Below the pieces are notes generated by a model. That model was not told where the DNA came from. It ran no database searches and saw only the letters and a program-made list of their open reading frames with translations. The position numbers and the translations under genes were made by a program. Shown in pieces: positions 43,607 through 52,508 of a DNA stretch of 64,000 nt; position 1 is the first letter of the stretch, and each line of letters begins with the position of its first letter. Source of the DNA: DASQMT01 sp963839615 (GTDB taxonomy: Bacteria > Actinomycetota > Thermoleophilia > Solirubrobacterales > Solirubrobacteraceae); contig CAWIVY010000001.1 of NCBI GenBank assembly GCA_963839615.1, positions 395,540 to 459,539 of the forward strand, read 5' to 3'.

Positions 43607-44602
43607 TCACGCGGTGCGGGCGCGCTTGGACGGCTTCACCTCGGATCGCTCGTCTAGCTGCAGCTCGCGCTCGGCCCCCGGGGTGCCGGATTCGAGTTGC
43701 CGGGAGCGCTCGCGCTCCGCGTTGAGCTCGGCGCCGAACAGGATCGCCAGGTTCGTGATCCAGAGCCAGACGAGGAAGATCACGACCCCGCCGAGCGTGC
43801 CGTAGGTCTTGTCGTAGGAGCCGAAGTTCGCGACATAGAACGCGAACGCGGCGGACGCGACCAGCCAGACCACGATCGCGAAGACCGCGCCCGGGACGAT
43901 CGACTTGAAGCCGCCGAGCTTGGCGTTCGGCGACGCGAAGTAGAGCAGCGCGATCATGCCGACCACGACCGCGAGCAGGACGGGCCACTTGGCGATGTCC
44001 CAGACCGTCACCGCGCTGTCGGCGATGCCGATGGCCGACCCGACAGCCTCGGCGAGCGGGCCCGTCAGCACCAGCGCGACCAGCACGAGGGCGAGCAGCA
44101 GCACGAGCACGAGCGTCACGAGCATCTGCAGCGGCCGCAGCTTGATGAACGAGCGGCCCTCCTCGACCTCGTAGATGACATTCGCGGCGCGCATGAACGC
44201 GCCGACGTAGCCGGAGGCCGTCCACAGCGCCGCGACGATGCCGACGATCAGCATGATGCCGGCCGTGCTGCTGTTCTTCGTCAGGCTCTCGATCGGGCCC
44301 TTGAACGTGTCGACGGCCGAGCTCGGCCCGACCGACGAGACGACCTCTGTGAGCGTGTCGGTGACCTTCTGCGGGTCCCCGACGATCCCGACGATCGAGA
44401 CCAGCGCGAGCAGCGCGGGGAAGACCGAGAGGATCGCGTAGTAGGTGAGCGCCGCGGCGCGGTCGGTGAGCTCGTCCTCCTTGAACTCGGTCAACGTCCG
44501 CTTGAGCGTCTGGCCGAGCGAGCCCTTGCGAGCGTGCGCCGGACCCTCGGGGCGGCGGGCCGATCGCTTCTCCGTGCCGGGGGCGGCTTCTGAAGTGCTC
44601 AC
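43607..44602 (-). CDS. YihY/BrkB-family inner membrane protein
   Basis: A 331-residue protein with six hydrophobic segments and the family blocks DRAAALTYYAILSVFPALLA, LWTASGYVGAFMRAANVIYE and LGGVVIFLVWLWITNLAILF. The N-terminal 30 residues are charged and the C-terminal tail is rich in Arg and Glu. Function of the family is unsettled (earlier mis-named ribonuclease BN). The GTG at 44602 has AAGGA upstream; the long in-frame extension to 45010 overlaps the phosphatase gene and is not coding. Confidence 0.88.
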   Translation of the reverse strand: MSTSEAAPGTEKRSARRPEGPAHARKGSLGQTLKRTLTEFKEDELTDRAAALTYYAILSVFPALLALVSIVGIVGDPQKVTDTLTEVVSSVGPSSAVDTFKGPIESLTKNSSTAGIMLIVGIVAALWTASGYVGAFMRAANVIYEVEEGRSFIKLRPLQMLVTLVLVLLLALVLVALVLTGPLAEAVGSAIGIADSAVTVWDIAKWPVLLAVVVGMIALLYFASPNAKLGGFKSIVPGAVFAIVVWLVASAAFAFYVANFGSYDKTYGTLGGVVIFLVWLWITNLAILFGAELNAERERSRQLESGTPGAERELQLDERSEVKPSKRARTA

Positions 44603-44709
44603 GTCGTGTCCTTTGTCCTGAATGCGGGGGGTGCGCGAGGGCTTCCCGCGCCGTTTGCATCTGAACCCCTCACGACGGAGTCCGGGAGCCGCCAGGTCAG
44701 GGGCCCGAC

Positions 44710-46764
44710 TCACCCACGATCCGGTGCGACGCCGAACGAGAGGCAGAGCAGGCAGACGTCGTCCTGGCCCTGCTCGTCGGCCAGCATCGCCGCGGTCAAC
44801 TCCTCGATCAGCACCGGCAGCGGCTCGTCCCGGCGGCTGTCGAACTCCGCGACGAGCCGGTCGAGCCCCTCGTCGAGCGACCGGTCGCGGCGCTCGAAGA
44901 GCCCGTCGGTATAGAGCAGGAGCCGCGCCCCGGGCTGGAGCGTGAGCGTGGCCTCGGAGCGCCGGGGCATGCCCGCGAACTTGCCCAGCGGCGTCGAGCG
45001 GCCCTCCCACAGCAGCGTCGGCGGTTCTCCCGGCTGGGCGAGCAGGGGCGGAGGATGGCCGGCGCAGGCGAAGCGCGTGTGGCCCGTGTCGAGCTCGATC
45101 TCGGCGTAGGCGAGGGTCGCCCAGCGCGCGGTCTCGATCTGCTCGGCGAACGTGTCGAGGCGCTCGATCAGGCGGGCGGGCCCGAGCAGCACTCCCGCCA
45201 GCGCGCGGATCGCGCTGCGGAGCCGGCCCATCGCGCTGGCGGCCTGGATACCGCGGCCGACGACGTCGCCGACCACGATCCCGATCGTCCGCTCCGCGAC
45301 GGCGAAGGTGTCGTACCAGTCGCCGCCGACCTCGAGCGTCTCGACGGCGGGCCGGTACTTCGTGGCGACCTGGAAGCGCGGATCGTGCGGCGGCTCCCCG
45401 GGGAGCATGCTCTGCTGGAGCGTGTGGGCGACCGAGCGCGCCTCCTCGTAGAGGCGTGCGTTCTCGAGCGCGAGGGCAGCCCGGTCCGCCAGGCCGGTCA
45501 GGAACGCCATGTCCTCGGGACCGAATCGTCGCTCGGGCTCGAACGAGGCCAGCGTGAGCATCCCGAGCTCACGGCCCCGCGCGCGCAGCGGCAGGGCGGC
45601 GAGCGACAGCGGCGCAGCCGGGTCCGATTCGAGCACCAGCTGCGGCTCTCCGCTCGCGGCAGCCTCCGCCACCGCCGCGTCGACGAGCGGGCCGGGGCCG
45701 GCAATCCGGTCGCGGGCGGCCACCGCGACCGTCGTCCGGTTTCCGTCCTCCGTGATCTCGACGCGTGCGAGGTCCGCGATGCGCGCGACGACCAGGTCGA
45801 CGAGCCGCTGCGCCCGCCGCGCGAGCTCCTGGGACTCGTCGAGCGCGCTGCTCGTCTCCGCCAGGAAGGCCCAGCGGCGCGCCGCCCGCTCGGTCTGCGC
45901 CTGCAGACGGACCCGCTCGACCGCCTGCGCGCACTGACTCGCGGCCGCCACCAGGAACGAGCGATCCTCGTCGGAGACATCGCGCGCGTCGGGGAAGCCG
46001 AGCGACAGCACGCCGATCGACCGCCCCTCGACCACCAGCGGCAGCACGGCCAGCGCTCCGAGCTCCGCCGCGGCCTGGAAGAACGGCGCGAGCGACTGCA
46101 GCGCCTCGGTCGCCGCCTGCTCCGCGTCGGCGCCGCCGAATCGCCACGACCCCCGGTCCACCGTCTCGGATCCGGAGGCTGCGACGTCCCGGAGACTTCC
46201 CTCGTGCTCGTCGCAGAGCGCGAGCGCCACCTCGGCGGCGGCGCTGCTCGTGCTCAGCTCCTCGGCCATCGCGGCCGCGATCCGCGCCGGGTCGAGCGCG
46301 GCGGCCAGCACCGCCGTGATCCGCGCCAGGCGCTCCGTGCGTTCGCGCGCGGCGCGCTCCCGATCGCGTGCGAGCAGCAACTCGCGCTCATACTGGCGGC
46401 GGTCGGTCGCGTCGAACACGGTCGTGCGGATCAGCGCGGGCTCCCCGTCCGCATCCCGCGTGAGGTCGGAGTTGAACAGCACCGGCAGCCGGCGGTCGTC
46501 CGCGCAGACCACCTCCAGCGCGATCTCCCGGACCTTTCCCTGCATCCGCAGCAGCGGGACGTAGTGGGTCTCGTGGTAGATCCTGCCGCCGACCGGGAGC
46601 AGGTCCTGGAAGCGCCTGCGGCCGACCAGGTCCTCGCGGCTGTAGCCCGTCCATCTCAGGAAGGTCTGGTTGACCTTCGCGATCGTTCCGTCCGGGAGCG
46701 TCGACAGGTACCCGCAGGGGGCGTTCTCGTAGAGATCCTCGTGGGTCTCGTCGTACTCGGCCAA
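44710..46764 (-). CDS. PAS-GAF-PP2C phosphatase, RsbP-like
   Basis: About 684 residues. An N-terminal PAS domain (about 5-125; NAPCGYLSTLPDGTIAKVNQ, RWTGYSREDLVG) is followed by a coiled coil, two GAF domains (about 155-300 and 320-455) and a SpoIIE-type PP2C domain (about 465-680) with VGGDWYDTF, VGDVVGRG, CAGHPPPLL, LYTDGLFERRD and QDDVCLLCLSF. Immediately upstream lies an RsbQ-like hydrolase, as in the Bacillus energy-stress pair RsbQ-RsbP. No ATG fits; a TTG at 46764 just after the hydrolase stop is my best guess. Confidence 0.85.
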   Translation of the reverse strand: MAEYDETHEDLYENAPCGYLSTLPDGTIAKVNQTFLRWTGYSREDLVGRRRFQDLLPVGGRIYHETHYVPLLRMQGKVREIALEVVCADDRRLPVLFNSDLTRDADGEPALIRTTVFDATDRRQYERELLLARDRERAARERTERLARITAVLAAALDPARIAAAMAEELSTSSAAAEVALALCDEHEGSLRDVAASGSETVDRGSWRFGGADAEQAATEALQSLAPFFQAAAELGALAVLPLVVEGRSIGVLSLGFPDARDVSDEDRSFLVAAASQCAQAVERVRLQAQTERAARRWAFLAETSSALDESQELARRAQRLVDLVVARIADLARVEITEDGNRTTVAVAARDRIAGPGPLVDAAVAEAAASGEPQLVLESDPAAPLSLAALPLRARGRELGMLTLASFEPERRFGPEDMAFLTGLADRAALALENARLYEEARSVAHTLQQSMLPGEPPHDPRFQVATKYRPAVETLEVGGDWYDTFAVAERTIGIVVGDVVGRGIQAASAMGRLRSAIRALAGVLLGPARLIERLDTFAEQIETARWATLAYAEIELDTGHTRFACAGHPPPLLAQPGEPPTLLWEGRSTPLGKFAGMPRRSEATLTLQPGARLLLYTDGLFERRDRSLDEGLDRLVAEFDSRRDEPLPVLIEELTAAMLADEQGQDDVCLLCLSFGVAPDRG

Positions 46765-46778
46765 CGAGCCCGCCAGGG

Positions 46779-47570
46779 TTAGAGGAACGACCTGATGGCG
46801 GCGATCGTCTCCGCCGGGGCGCTCAGGTTCGGGCAGTGCCCGGTCGCGTCCAGGACCAGAAGCCGGCTGCCGGGGATCTGCGCGTGCACGTACTCGCCCA
46901 CGGCCCGCGGCGCGATCGCATCCTCGGAGCACTGCAGGACCAGCGTCGGGACCTTCACGTTCGCGAGGTCGGCGCGGTTGTCGGAGAGGAACGTGACGCG
47001 CGCGAAGTGCGCGGCGATCTCGGGATCGCTGCGGCAGAAGCTGTTCGTCAGCTCCTCGCCCAGCTCGGGGCGGTCCGGGTTCCCCATGATCACCGGCGCC
47101 ATCACGCTCGACCAGCCGAGGTAGTTGCTCTCGAGCGAATCGAGCAGCTCCTCGATGTCGGCGCGGCTGAAGCCGCCGCCATAGTCGCCGTCGTCGAGGT
47201 AGCGGGGCGAGGGCCCGACGAGGATCAGCTTCTCGAACCGGTCGGGCTCCCGCGTCGCCGCCAGCACACCGATCATGGCGCTGACGGAGTGGCCGACGAA
47301 GATCACGCGCTTCAGGTCGAGCTCGCGACAGATCTCGAGGACGTCCTCGGCATAGCCGTCGAGCGAGTCGTAGCGGCGGCGGTCGTACGCGCTCTGGTCC
47401 GACCCGCCGGCGCCGACGTGGTCGAACAGCACCACCCGATGGTCGTCCTCGAACGCGGGCGTGACCAGGCGCCACATCTGCTGATCGCAGCCGAAGCCGT
47501 GCGCGAAGAGCATCGGCTGCGCCGTCTCCGCGCCGGAGACCCTCACGTTGTTGCGGGCTACGACGTTCAG
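46779..47570 (-). CDS. RsbQ-like alpha/beta hydrolase
   Basis: About 263 residues. It has the RsbQ/DAD2-type pattern: ARNNVRVSG near the start, MLFAHGFGCDQQMWRLVTPA, the nucleophile elbow GHSVSAMIG (Ser), the Asp in LQCSEDAIAP and the His in DATGHCPNLSAP. In Bacillus, RsbQ activates the PAS phosphatase RsbP, and here the PAS phosphatase gene follows directly. No ATG precedes the conserved N-terminus; a CTG at 47570 overlapping the upstream stop (CTGA), or GTG 47546, may be used. Confidence 0.82.
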   Translation of the reverse strand: MNVVARNNVRVSGAETAQPMLFAHGFGCDQQMWRLVTPAFEDDHRVVLFDHVGAGGSDQSAYDRRRYDSLDGYAEDVLEICRELDLKRVIFVGHSVSAMIGVLAATREPDRFEKLILVGPSPRYLDDGDYGGGFSRADIEELLDSLESNYLGWSSVMAPVIMGNPDRPELGEELTNSFCRSDPEIAAHFARVTFLSDNRADLANVKVPTLVLQCSEDAIAPRAVGEYVHAQIPGSRLLVLDATGHCPNLSAPAETIAAIRSFL

Positions 47571-47815
47571 GCGGCCAGCATAGACACGAGCTCCGGGGCG
47601 AGCGGCGCGAGGACGAAGACCTGGACGACCATGTCCGGGTCGAAGACGACCTGGCTGTGACATGCGAGGACCTTGCGCCCCGCGAGCGCCTCGACCGCCG
47701 CGGCCAGGATGGGGTTCTTCAGCTCCTGGAGCTCCAGGCGCAACTGACGGACGAGGTCCTGCCGACCGGCCTCGATGAGCGTGCGCTCCGCCGTCGTGAA
47801 CGGATCCTCGAGCAC
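47567..47815 (-). CDS. DUF2294/MpsC-type protein, possibly 5' frameshifted
   Basis: An 82-residue frame whose sequence matches the second half of DUF2294 (MpsC) proteins: FTTAERTLIEAGRQDLVRQ, AAVEALAGRKVLACHSQ and DPDMVVQVFVLAP. The same frame upstream reads LWALVNKAYLADNFLFCVLE, also family-like, back to a TGA near 47912, but has no usable start codon other than the GTG at 47815. The N-terminus is probably lost or frameshifted. It precedes the RsbQ-like gene and overlaps it by four bases. MpsC has been linked to membrane-potential generation; a role with RsbQ-RsbP is inference. Confidence 0.65.
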   Translation of the reverse strand: MLEDPFTTAERTLIEAGRQDLVRQLRLELQELKNPILAAAVEALAGRKVLACHSQVVFDPDMVVQVFVLAPLAPELVSMLAA

Positions 47816-47955
47816 GCAGAAGAGGAAGTTGTCCGCGAGGTACGCCTTGTTGACGAGCGCCCACAGCGTGCCGCGACGTCCCGGGAGCGCGAGCGCGACG
47901 CGTCACGTCTCCGACCTGACCGCCAGTTCTGCGGCGCGTTCGCGTTCGAGCCTGC

Positions 47956-49401
47956 ATGCGCATGAGACGACTTGCAGCGGCGGCCGCGTTCATGGGCGCG
48001 TTGGCCGGAGCCCCGGCGGCGAGCGCCGCCGAGGAGCCCATCACGAGCCCGAACGTCACGCACGTCAAGAACATCCCCTTCGCCGCGAAGAACGGCACGG
48101 TCCCGAACTACGGCACCGACATCGAGTTCGCGAGGCTGGGCGGGCGCCAGTACGCGCTGGCCGGCACGTACCGCAACGGGCTCCAGATCGTCGACGTGAC
48201 CAACCCGCAGCGCGCGCGTATCACATCGGTCTACGACTGCGGCGTCACCCAGGGCGACGTGCAGGTCTTCCGCCAGGCGGACCTTCCCGGCCGCACCTTC
48301 GTGACCTACACCTCCGACACCTACGGCGACGGCACGTCGACCTGTTACCGGGAGGCGGCAGCGCGCGGCTTCGACGCCCGCAAGAGCGACGGCACCGGCC
48401 GGAACGGCACGTTCATCGCCGAGATCACGAACCCGCTCGCGCCGCGGACGGTCTCCTTCGTGGAGTTCGCCCAGGGCTCGCACAACATGACCGTGCACCC
48501 GAGCGGCAACTGGCTCTACAACTCGAACTCCGACCTGATCACCTCGACCCAGCCGGCGATCGAGTACACCGACATCTCAAGACCCGGCCACCCGGGCGCG
48601 ACGCGCGAGCTCGCGCTGCCGACCCGGCCCGGACTCGGCACCGAGTCGCACGACATCACGTTCAACGAGGACGGCACGCGCGCGTACTCAGCGGCGCTGT
48701 CGCAGGGCGTGATCATCGACACCACCCATCCCGGCGCGCCGGAGCTGATCACGTCGTTCCTGAACCCGGCGATCAACGTCTGGCACCAGGCCGACCCGTT
48801 CACGCTCACCGACGCGAGCGGCACGGAGCGCGAGTACCTGGTCGTCGAGGACGAGTTCGCCGGCGCACAGGGGACGGGTCAGTGCCCGAACGGGGGCGTC
48901 TGGTTCTACGAGGTGACCGGCGCCCTCGAGCGTAACCCCGCGCTCGTGGGCTACTACAACATCGACGACGTCCGGCCGACGACGACGCCGGACGGGACCT
49001 GCACGGCGCACGTGTTCGACGTGCACGAGGCCGAACAGGTCATGACGATCGCCTGGTACAACGGCGGCACGCGCGTGCTCGACCTCTCGGGCCTGACCGG
49101 GATCACGATCGGCGGCACGCAGGTCTCGGGCGACGGCGTGAAGGAGATCGGCTCGGCACGCTTCCCTGGCTCCGACACGTGGTCGGCGAAGACGCCGGCG
49201 ATCGACCCTGCCGGCGACTTCTACCTCTTCGCCAACGACATCGCGCGCGGGCTGGACATCTGGAGCTTCGACAGCGCGGGCGCCACGACCGCCGCGAAGG
49301 GCCGTTGGATGGGCGGAGCCGAGGCACAGGCGTACTTCGCCCAGCGCCGCGTGGCGCTGCCCGCCGGCTACGCGTTGCGCTGCCTGCTGCCCTCCGGATA
49401 G
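47956..49401 (+). CDS. Secreted LVIVD-repeat protein
   Basis: A 481-residue protein with a signal peptide (RRLAAAAAFMGALAGAPAAS-AA). The mature part is a beta-propeller of LVIVD type: GGRQYALAGTYRNGLQIVD, GTFIAEITNPLAPRTVSFVE, YTDISRPGHPGATREL and NGGTRVLDLSGL. Such proteins bind surface partners; the enzymatic role is unknown. Divergent from the DUF2294 gene. A strong terminator follows the stop. Confidence 0.85.
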   Translation: MRMRRLAAAAAFMGALAGAPAASAAEEPITSPNVTHVKNIPFAAKNGTVPNYGTDIEFARLGGRQYALAGTYRNGLQIVDVTNPQRARITSVYDCGVTQGDVQVFRQADLPGRTFVTYTSDTYGDGTSTCYREAAARGFDARKSDGTGRNGTFIAEITNPLAPRTVSFVEFAQGSHNMTVHPSGNWLYNSNSDLITSTQPAIEYTDISRPGHPGATRELALPTRPGLGTESHDITFNEDGTRAYSAALSQGVIIDTTHPGAPELITSFLNPAINVWHQADPFTLTDASGTEREYLVVEDEFAGAQGTGQCPNGGVWFYEVTGALERNPALVGYYNIDDVRPTTTPDGTCTAHVFDVHEAEQVMTIAWYNGGTRVLDLSGLTGITIGGTQVSGDGVKEIGSARFPGSDTWSAKTPAIDPAGDFYLFANDIARGLDIWSFDSAGATTAAKGRWMGGAEAQAYFAQRRVALPAGYALRCLLPSG

Positions 49402-49419
49402 GTGAGCCACACCATCCCT

Positions 49420-49455
49420 GAGATCCCCCTGAGACCGCGGTTCAGGGGGAATCTC
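49420..49455 (+). terminator. Hairpin terminator after the LVIVD gene
   Basis: Arms GAGAT-CCCCCTGA and TCAGGGGG-A-ATCTC pair over 13 bp with one bulged A and a 9-nt loop, 19 bp after the stop codon. No long T-tract follows, as is common in GC-rich genomes. Confidence 0.6.
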
Positions 49456-49536
49456 CGGGAGCGTCCCCGATGGCAGGGCTGCTGCGGGGCGGCAGTGTGG
49501 TGCTCGTCCCACCCCCCACACACAAGGATGGCCCAG

Positions 49537-49893
49537 ATGTTCACGCTCCGCCGCAGCATCGCTTCGCTTCTCACCGTCACCGCCCTCGGCTTCGCCGCCT
49601 GTGGAGGCGACTCGGACTCGGAGAAGATCCAGAAGGACGCCGCCGAGCTCCAGCAGCAGGGCGAGGAGCTCCGCCAGGACGCCGAGAAGGCCGTCCAGGA
49701 CGTCCAGGACGGCACGAAGTCGGCCGAGGAGGCCTCAGCCGAGATCCAGGCCGGCGCCGAGGACCTCGCCGAGGACGCCACCGACACCGCCAGCGACGCG
49801 ATCGACGAGGTCAAGGACAACGCGAACGTGCCCGACGAGGCCGAGGACGCGCTCGAGCAGGCCCAGAAGGATCTCGAGGCGTCGACCCCGTAG
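49537..49893 (+). CDS. Small helical lipoprotein
   Basis: A 118-residue protein with a lipobox (TALGFAACGG) after a short signal peptide. The mature part is an acidic, Ala/Glu/Asp-rich amphipathic helix (AAELQQQGEELRQDAEKAVQ, then repeated AEDLAEDATDTASDAID), likely coiled coil. AAGGA lies seven bases before ATG 49537; an upstream ATG at 49528 is also possible. Function unknown; it resembles surface-anchored spacer or structural lipoproteins. Confidence 0.72.
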   Translation: MFTLRRSIASLLTVTALGFAACGGDSDSEKIQKDAAELQQQGEELRQDAEKAVQDVQDGTKSAEEASAEIQAGAEDLAEDATDTASDAIDEVKDNANVPDEAEDALEQAQKDLEASTP

Positions 49894-49896
49894 CGA

Positions 49897-50793
49897 CTAG
49901 AAGGCGTAGCGAACGCCCGTCAGCGACTCGGAGACCTCCCACAACCGGCGGGCGGTCTCCGGGTCCTGCGCGCGTTTGCTCATGCCGACGAGGTGCGGGC
50001 TGCCGCGCCACTCCCCGGGCCCGTCGGGCCCGACGTAGCTCCCGCCGGGCAGGTCCGGCATCGTCGCGGCATAGAGCGGCGACAGCGCTCCCGCGTCCGC
50101 GCTCTGCGCGACGACCAGGTTGAGCACGCGCATCACGATCCGGTCGGCGAGCGGCGGCGCGGCGAACTGCAGGTTCGTCGCCGAGTAGCCCGGATGCGCG
50201 GCGACGCTCACGAGCGGCAGGCCGGCCGCCCGCGCGCGCCGGTCGAGCTCGCGCATGAACAGCAGGTTGGCGAGCTTGGACTGCCCGTACGCGCCCCAGC
50301 GCCGGTAGCGGCGCTCGCTCTGAAGGTCGTCGAAGTCGATCTTCCCGATGCGGTGGCCGATGCTGGGAAGTGACACGACGCGCGGCGCCGCGGCCGCCTT
50401 CAGACGCTCGAGCAGCAGGCCGGTCAGCGCGAAGTGACCGAGATGGTTCGTGCCGAGCTGGAGCTCGAAGCCGTCGGCGGTCTCCGAGCGCGGCGGGGCC
50501 ATCACGCCCGCGTTGTTGACGAGCAGGTCCAGCGGGCGCTCCTGGGCCGCCGCGAACTCGCGCACCGACGCCAGGTTGCCGAGATCGAGCGCGGCGAGCT
50601 CGGCGTCCCCGCCGGCCGCGCGGACCTCGGCGAGCGCGAGCTCGCCCTTCTGCATGTTGCGGCAGGCGAGCACGACCGACGCGCCGTTGCGCGCCAGCTC
50701 GCGCGCGGCGATCAGCCCGAGGCCGCTGTTGGCGCCGGTGACGATCGCGCGGCGGCCGGTCTGGTCGGGGATGTCAGCGGTGGACCAGGCCAC
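49897..50793 (-). CDS. Short-chain dehydrogenase/reductase
   Basis: A 298-residue SDR with the cofactor motif TGANSGLGLIAA, NNAGVMA, the Ser in VVSLPSIGHR and the YxxxK pair in YGQSKLAN. The layout and length are those of the retinol-dehydrogenase/WW-domain-oxidoreductase-like group common in Actinobacteria. Its start overlaps the stop of the upstream amidotransferase-like gene by 20 bp. Substrate unknown. Confidence 0.9.
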   Translation of the reverse strand: MAWSTADIPDQTGRRAIVTGANSGLGLIAARELARNGASVVLACRNMQKGELALAEVRAAGGDAELAALDLGNLASVREFAAAQERPLDLLVNNAGVMAPPRSETADGFELQLGTNHLGHFALTGLLLERLKAAAAPRVVSLPSIGHRIGKIDFDDLQSERRYRRWGAYGQSKLANLLFMRELDRRARAAGLPLVSVAAHPGYSATNLQFAAPPLADRIVMRVLNLVVAQSADAGALSPLYAATMPDLPGGSYVGPDGPGEWRGSPHLVGMSKRAQDPETARRLWEVSESLTGVRYAF

Positions 50794-51463
50794 GCGCCGC
50801 CTCCGCGAACGCGCCGATCAGCGGGTGCAGCGGCTGCCCGGCGAGCGCACCGACCTGCGGCTGGAAGAGCGTCGCGACGAAGAACGGGTGCGCGGGCAGC
50901 TCGATTGCCTCGACGCCGGCGTCCGGCGCACGCGCCGAGATGACCACACCCGCCGACTCGAGGCGCTCCTCGAAGTCCTCGGCGAGCCCGTATCCGCACC
51001 AGTGAAAGCCGGAGAACGGCTCGCCGCCGCAGATCTCGGCGAGCCTGGTGCCCGGCACGCAGGTCACCTCTCGCCGCTCGCCGACGAGGCTGCACGCGAG
51101 CTGGGCGATCACGGGGTCGGCGGCGTCGGGGTCGGCCTCCGCGTGCGCCGGATCGGCGACGCCGGCCAGCCGGCGCGCGAGCGCGATCGCCGTGTACTGG
51201 AACCCTCCGCAGGTGCCCAGCAACGGGGTGCCGGAGTCGAGCGCCCAGCCGATCGCCGCGTCGACGGCCGCCTCGTCTCGATACGGCGTGCCGGGGATCA
51301 CCCAGAGCCCGTCGACGCCGGCGAGGCTCCGTGCGGCGGGCGTGTCCGAGCCCACCCAGCGCGCTTCGACGCCCGCGGGCAGGAGCGCGATCGCGGCCTC
51401 CAACTCGCGATGGGTGACCTTGCGCAGGTCCTTGTCGCCGAGCAGTGCGATCCGCGTGGGCAC
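50774..51463 (-). CDS. CTP-synthase-C-terminal-like glutamine amidotransferase
   Basis: A 229-residue class I glutamine amidotransferase-like protein related to the C-terminal part of CTP synthase, without the synthetase domain. The nucleophile Cys lies in LLGTCGGFQYT and the catalytic His is suggested by ELPAHPFFVATLFQP, which also contains the partner region. Related proteins are of unknown function, some with selenocysteine. GTG 51463 is the start. Confidence 0.8.
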   Translation of the reverse strand: MPTRIALLGDKDLRKVTHRELEAAIALLPAGVEARWVGSDTPAARSLAGVDGLWVIPGTPYRDEAAVDAAIGWALDSGTPLLGTCGGFQYTAIALARRLAGVADPAHAEADPDAADPVIAQLACSLVGERREVTCVPGTRLAEICGGEPFSGFHWCGYGLAEDFEERLESAGVVISARAPDAGVEAIELPAHPFFVATLFQPQVGALAGQPLHPLIGAFAEAARGLVHR

Positions 51464-51543
51464 GAGCGCAAGCGTAGGCCATCAGCAGACCTGCTGGCCG
51501 CTGCAAGCGATCCGACTGGAGCGGCGACGGCCGGGATGCTGTC

Positions 51544-52494
51544 ATGGGAGGCATGGCGCCCTCCGGCATGACGGCACGAGCCTGGTGGCTCTTCGCGGCC
51601 GTCTCGGTGCTGTGGGGCATCCCCTACCTCTTCATCAAGCTCGCCGTCGAGGACATCTCGCCGATCTGGGTCGCGTTCGGCCGCATCGCCGTGGCGCTCG
51701 TGGTGCTGCTCCCCTACGCGTGGCACAAGGGGGCGCTGCGCGGGCTCGGCAAGCACTGGAAGCCGCTGCTGGTCTACTCGCTCGTGGAGATCTGCCTGCC
51801 GTGGCCCCTGATCGGCTTCGGCGAGGAGCGCGTCAGCTCGGGGCTCGCCGCGATCCTGATCGCGGCGGTGCCGCTGATCGTCGCGCTGATGGCGCTGCGC
51901 GTCGACCACGAGGAGCGTGCCGAGGGCGCGCGGCTCGTCGGCCTGATCGTCGGCTTCGCCGGTGTCGTCGTGCTGCTCGGGCTCGACGTGGCCGGGCGTC
52001 CGGGCGAGCTGCTCGGCGCGCTGGCGATCCTGCTCGCGGCCGTCGGCTACGCCGCGGGCCCGATCATCATCAAGCACCGCTTCCGCGACATCGACCCGCT
52101 CGGCCCGGTGACGGCCTCGATGGGCATCTCGACGCTCGTGCTCGCGCCGGCCGCCGCGTTCTCGGCGCCCGCGCAGATGCCCTCGACCCAGACGCTGCTG
52201 TCGGTGCTGGTGCTCGGGCTCGCGTGCAGCGCGCTCGGGTTCCTGCTCTTCTTCGCCCTGATCCACGCGGTCGGCCCTGGCCGCGCGACCGTGATCACGT
52301 TCGTGAACCCCGTCGTCGCGGTGGCGCTCGGCATCGTCGTGCTGGGCGAAGGGATCGGGCTCAGCGCGGTCGCCGGTCTGCTGCTGATCCTCGCCGGGTC
52401 CTGGTTGTCGACCGGGGGCAAGCCGCCCCCGGGCGTGATGGCCCGCCTCGCGGCACGCCGGCGGCGTCGTGACGCGCTGCCGCAGCGGACCTGA
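51544..52494 (+). CDS. EamA/DMT-family transporter
   Basis: A 316-residue protein with ten hydrophobic segments in two EamA repeats; the first begins FAAVSVLWGIPYLFIKLAVE and the second LLAAVGYAAGPIIIKHRF. The end of the second repeat has ATVITFVNPVVAVALGIVVL, typical of drug/metabolite exporters. The first two in-frame ATGs are nine codons apart (51544, 51568). Substrate unknown. Confidence 0.9.
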   Translation: MGGMAPSGMTARAWWLFAAVSVLWGIPYLFIKLAVEDISPIWVAFGRIAVALVVLLPYAWHKGALRGLGKHWKPLLVYSLVEICLPWPLIGFGEERVSSGLAAILIAAVPLIVALMALRVDHEERAEGARLVGLIVGFAGVVVLLGLDVAGRPGELLGALAILLAAVGYAAGPIIIKHRFRDIDPLGPVTASMGISTLVLAPAAAFSAPAQMPSTQTLLSVLVLGLACSALGFLLFFALIHAVGPGRATVITFVNPVVAVALGIVVLGEGIGLSAVAGLLLILAGSWLSTGGKPPPGVMARLAARRRRRDALPQRT

Positions 52495-52508
52495 GCCTGG
52501 ACTCTCGG

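Noticed and set aside
46765..47475. Fusion of the RsbP-like phosphatase with an N-terminal extension
   Set aside because: The extension is the antiphase reading of the RsbQ-like hydrolase gene, which is clearly coding in its own frame.
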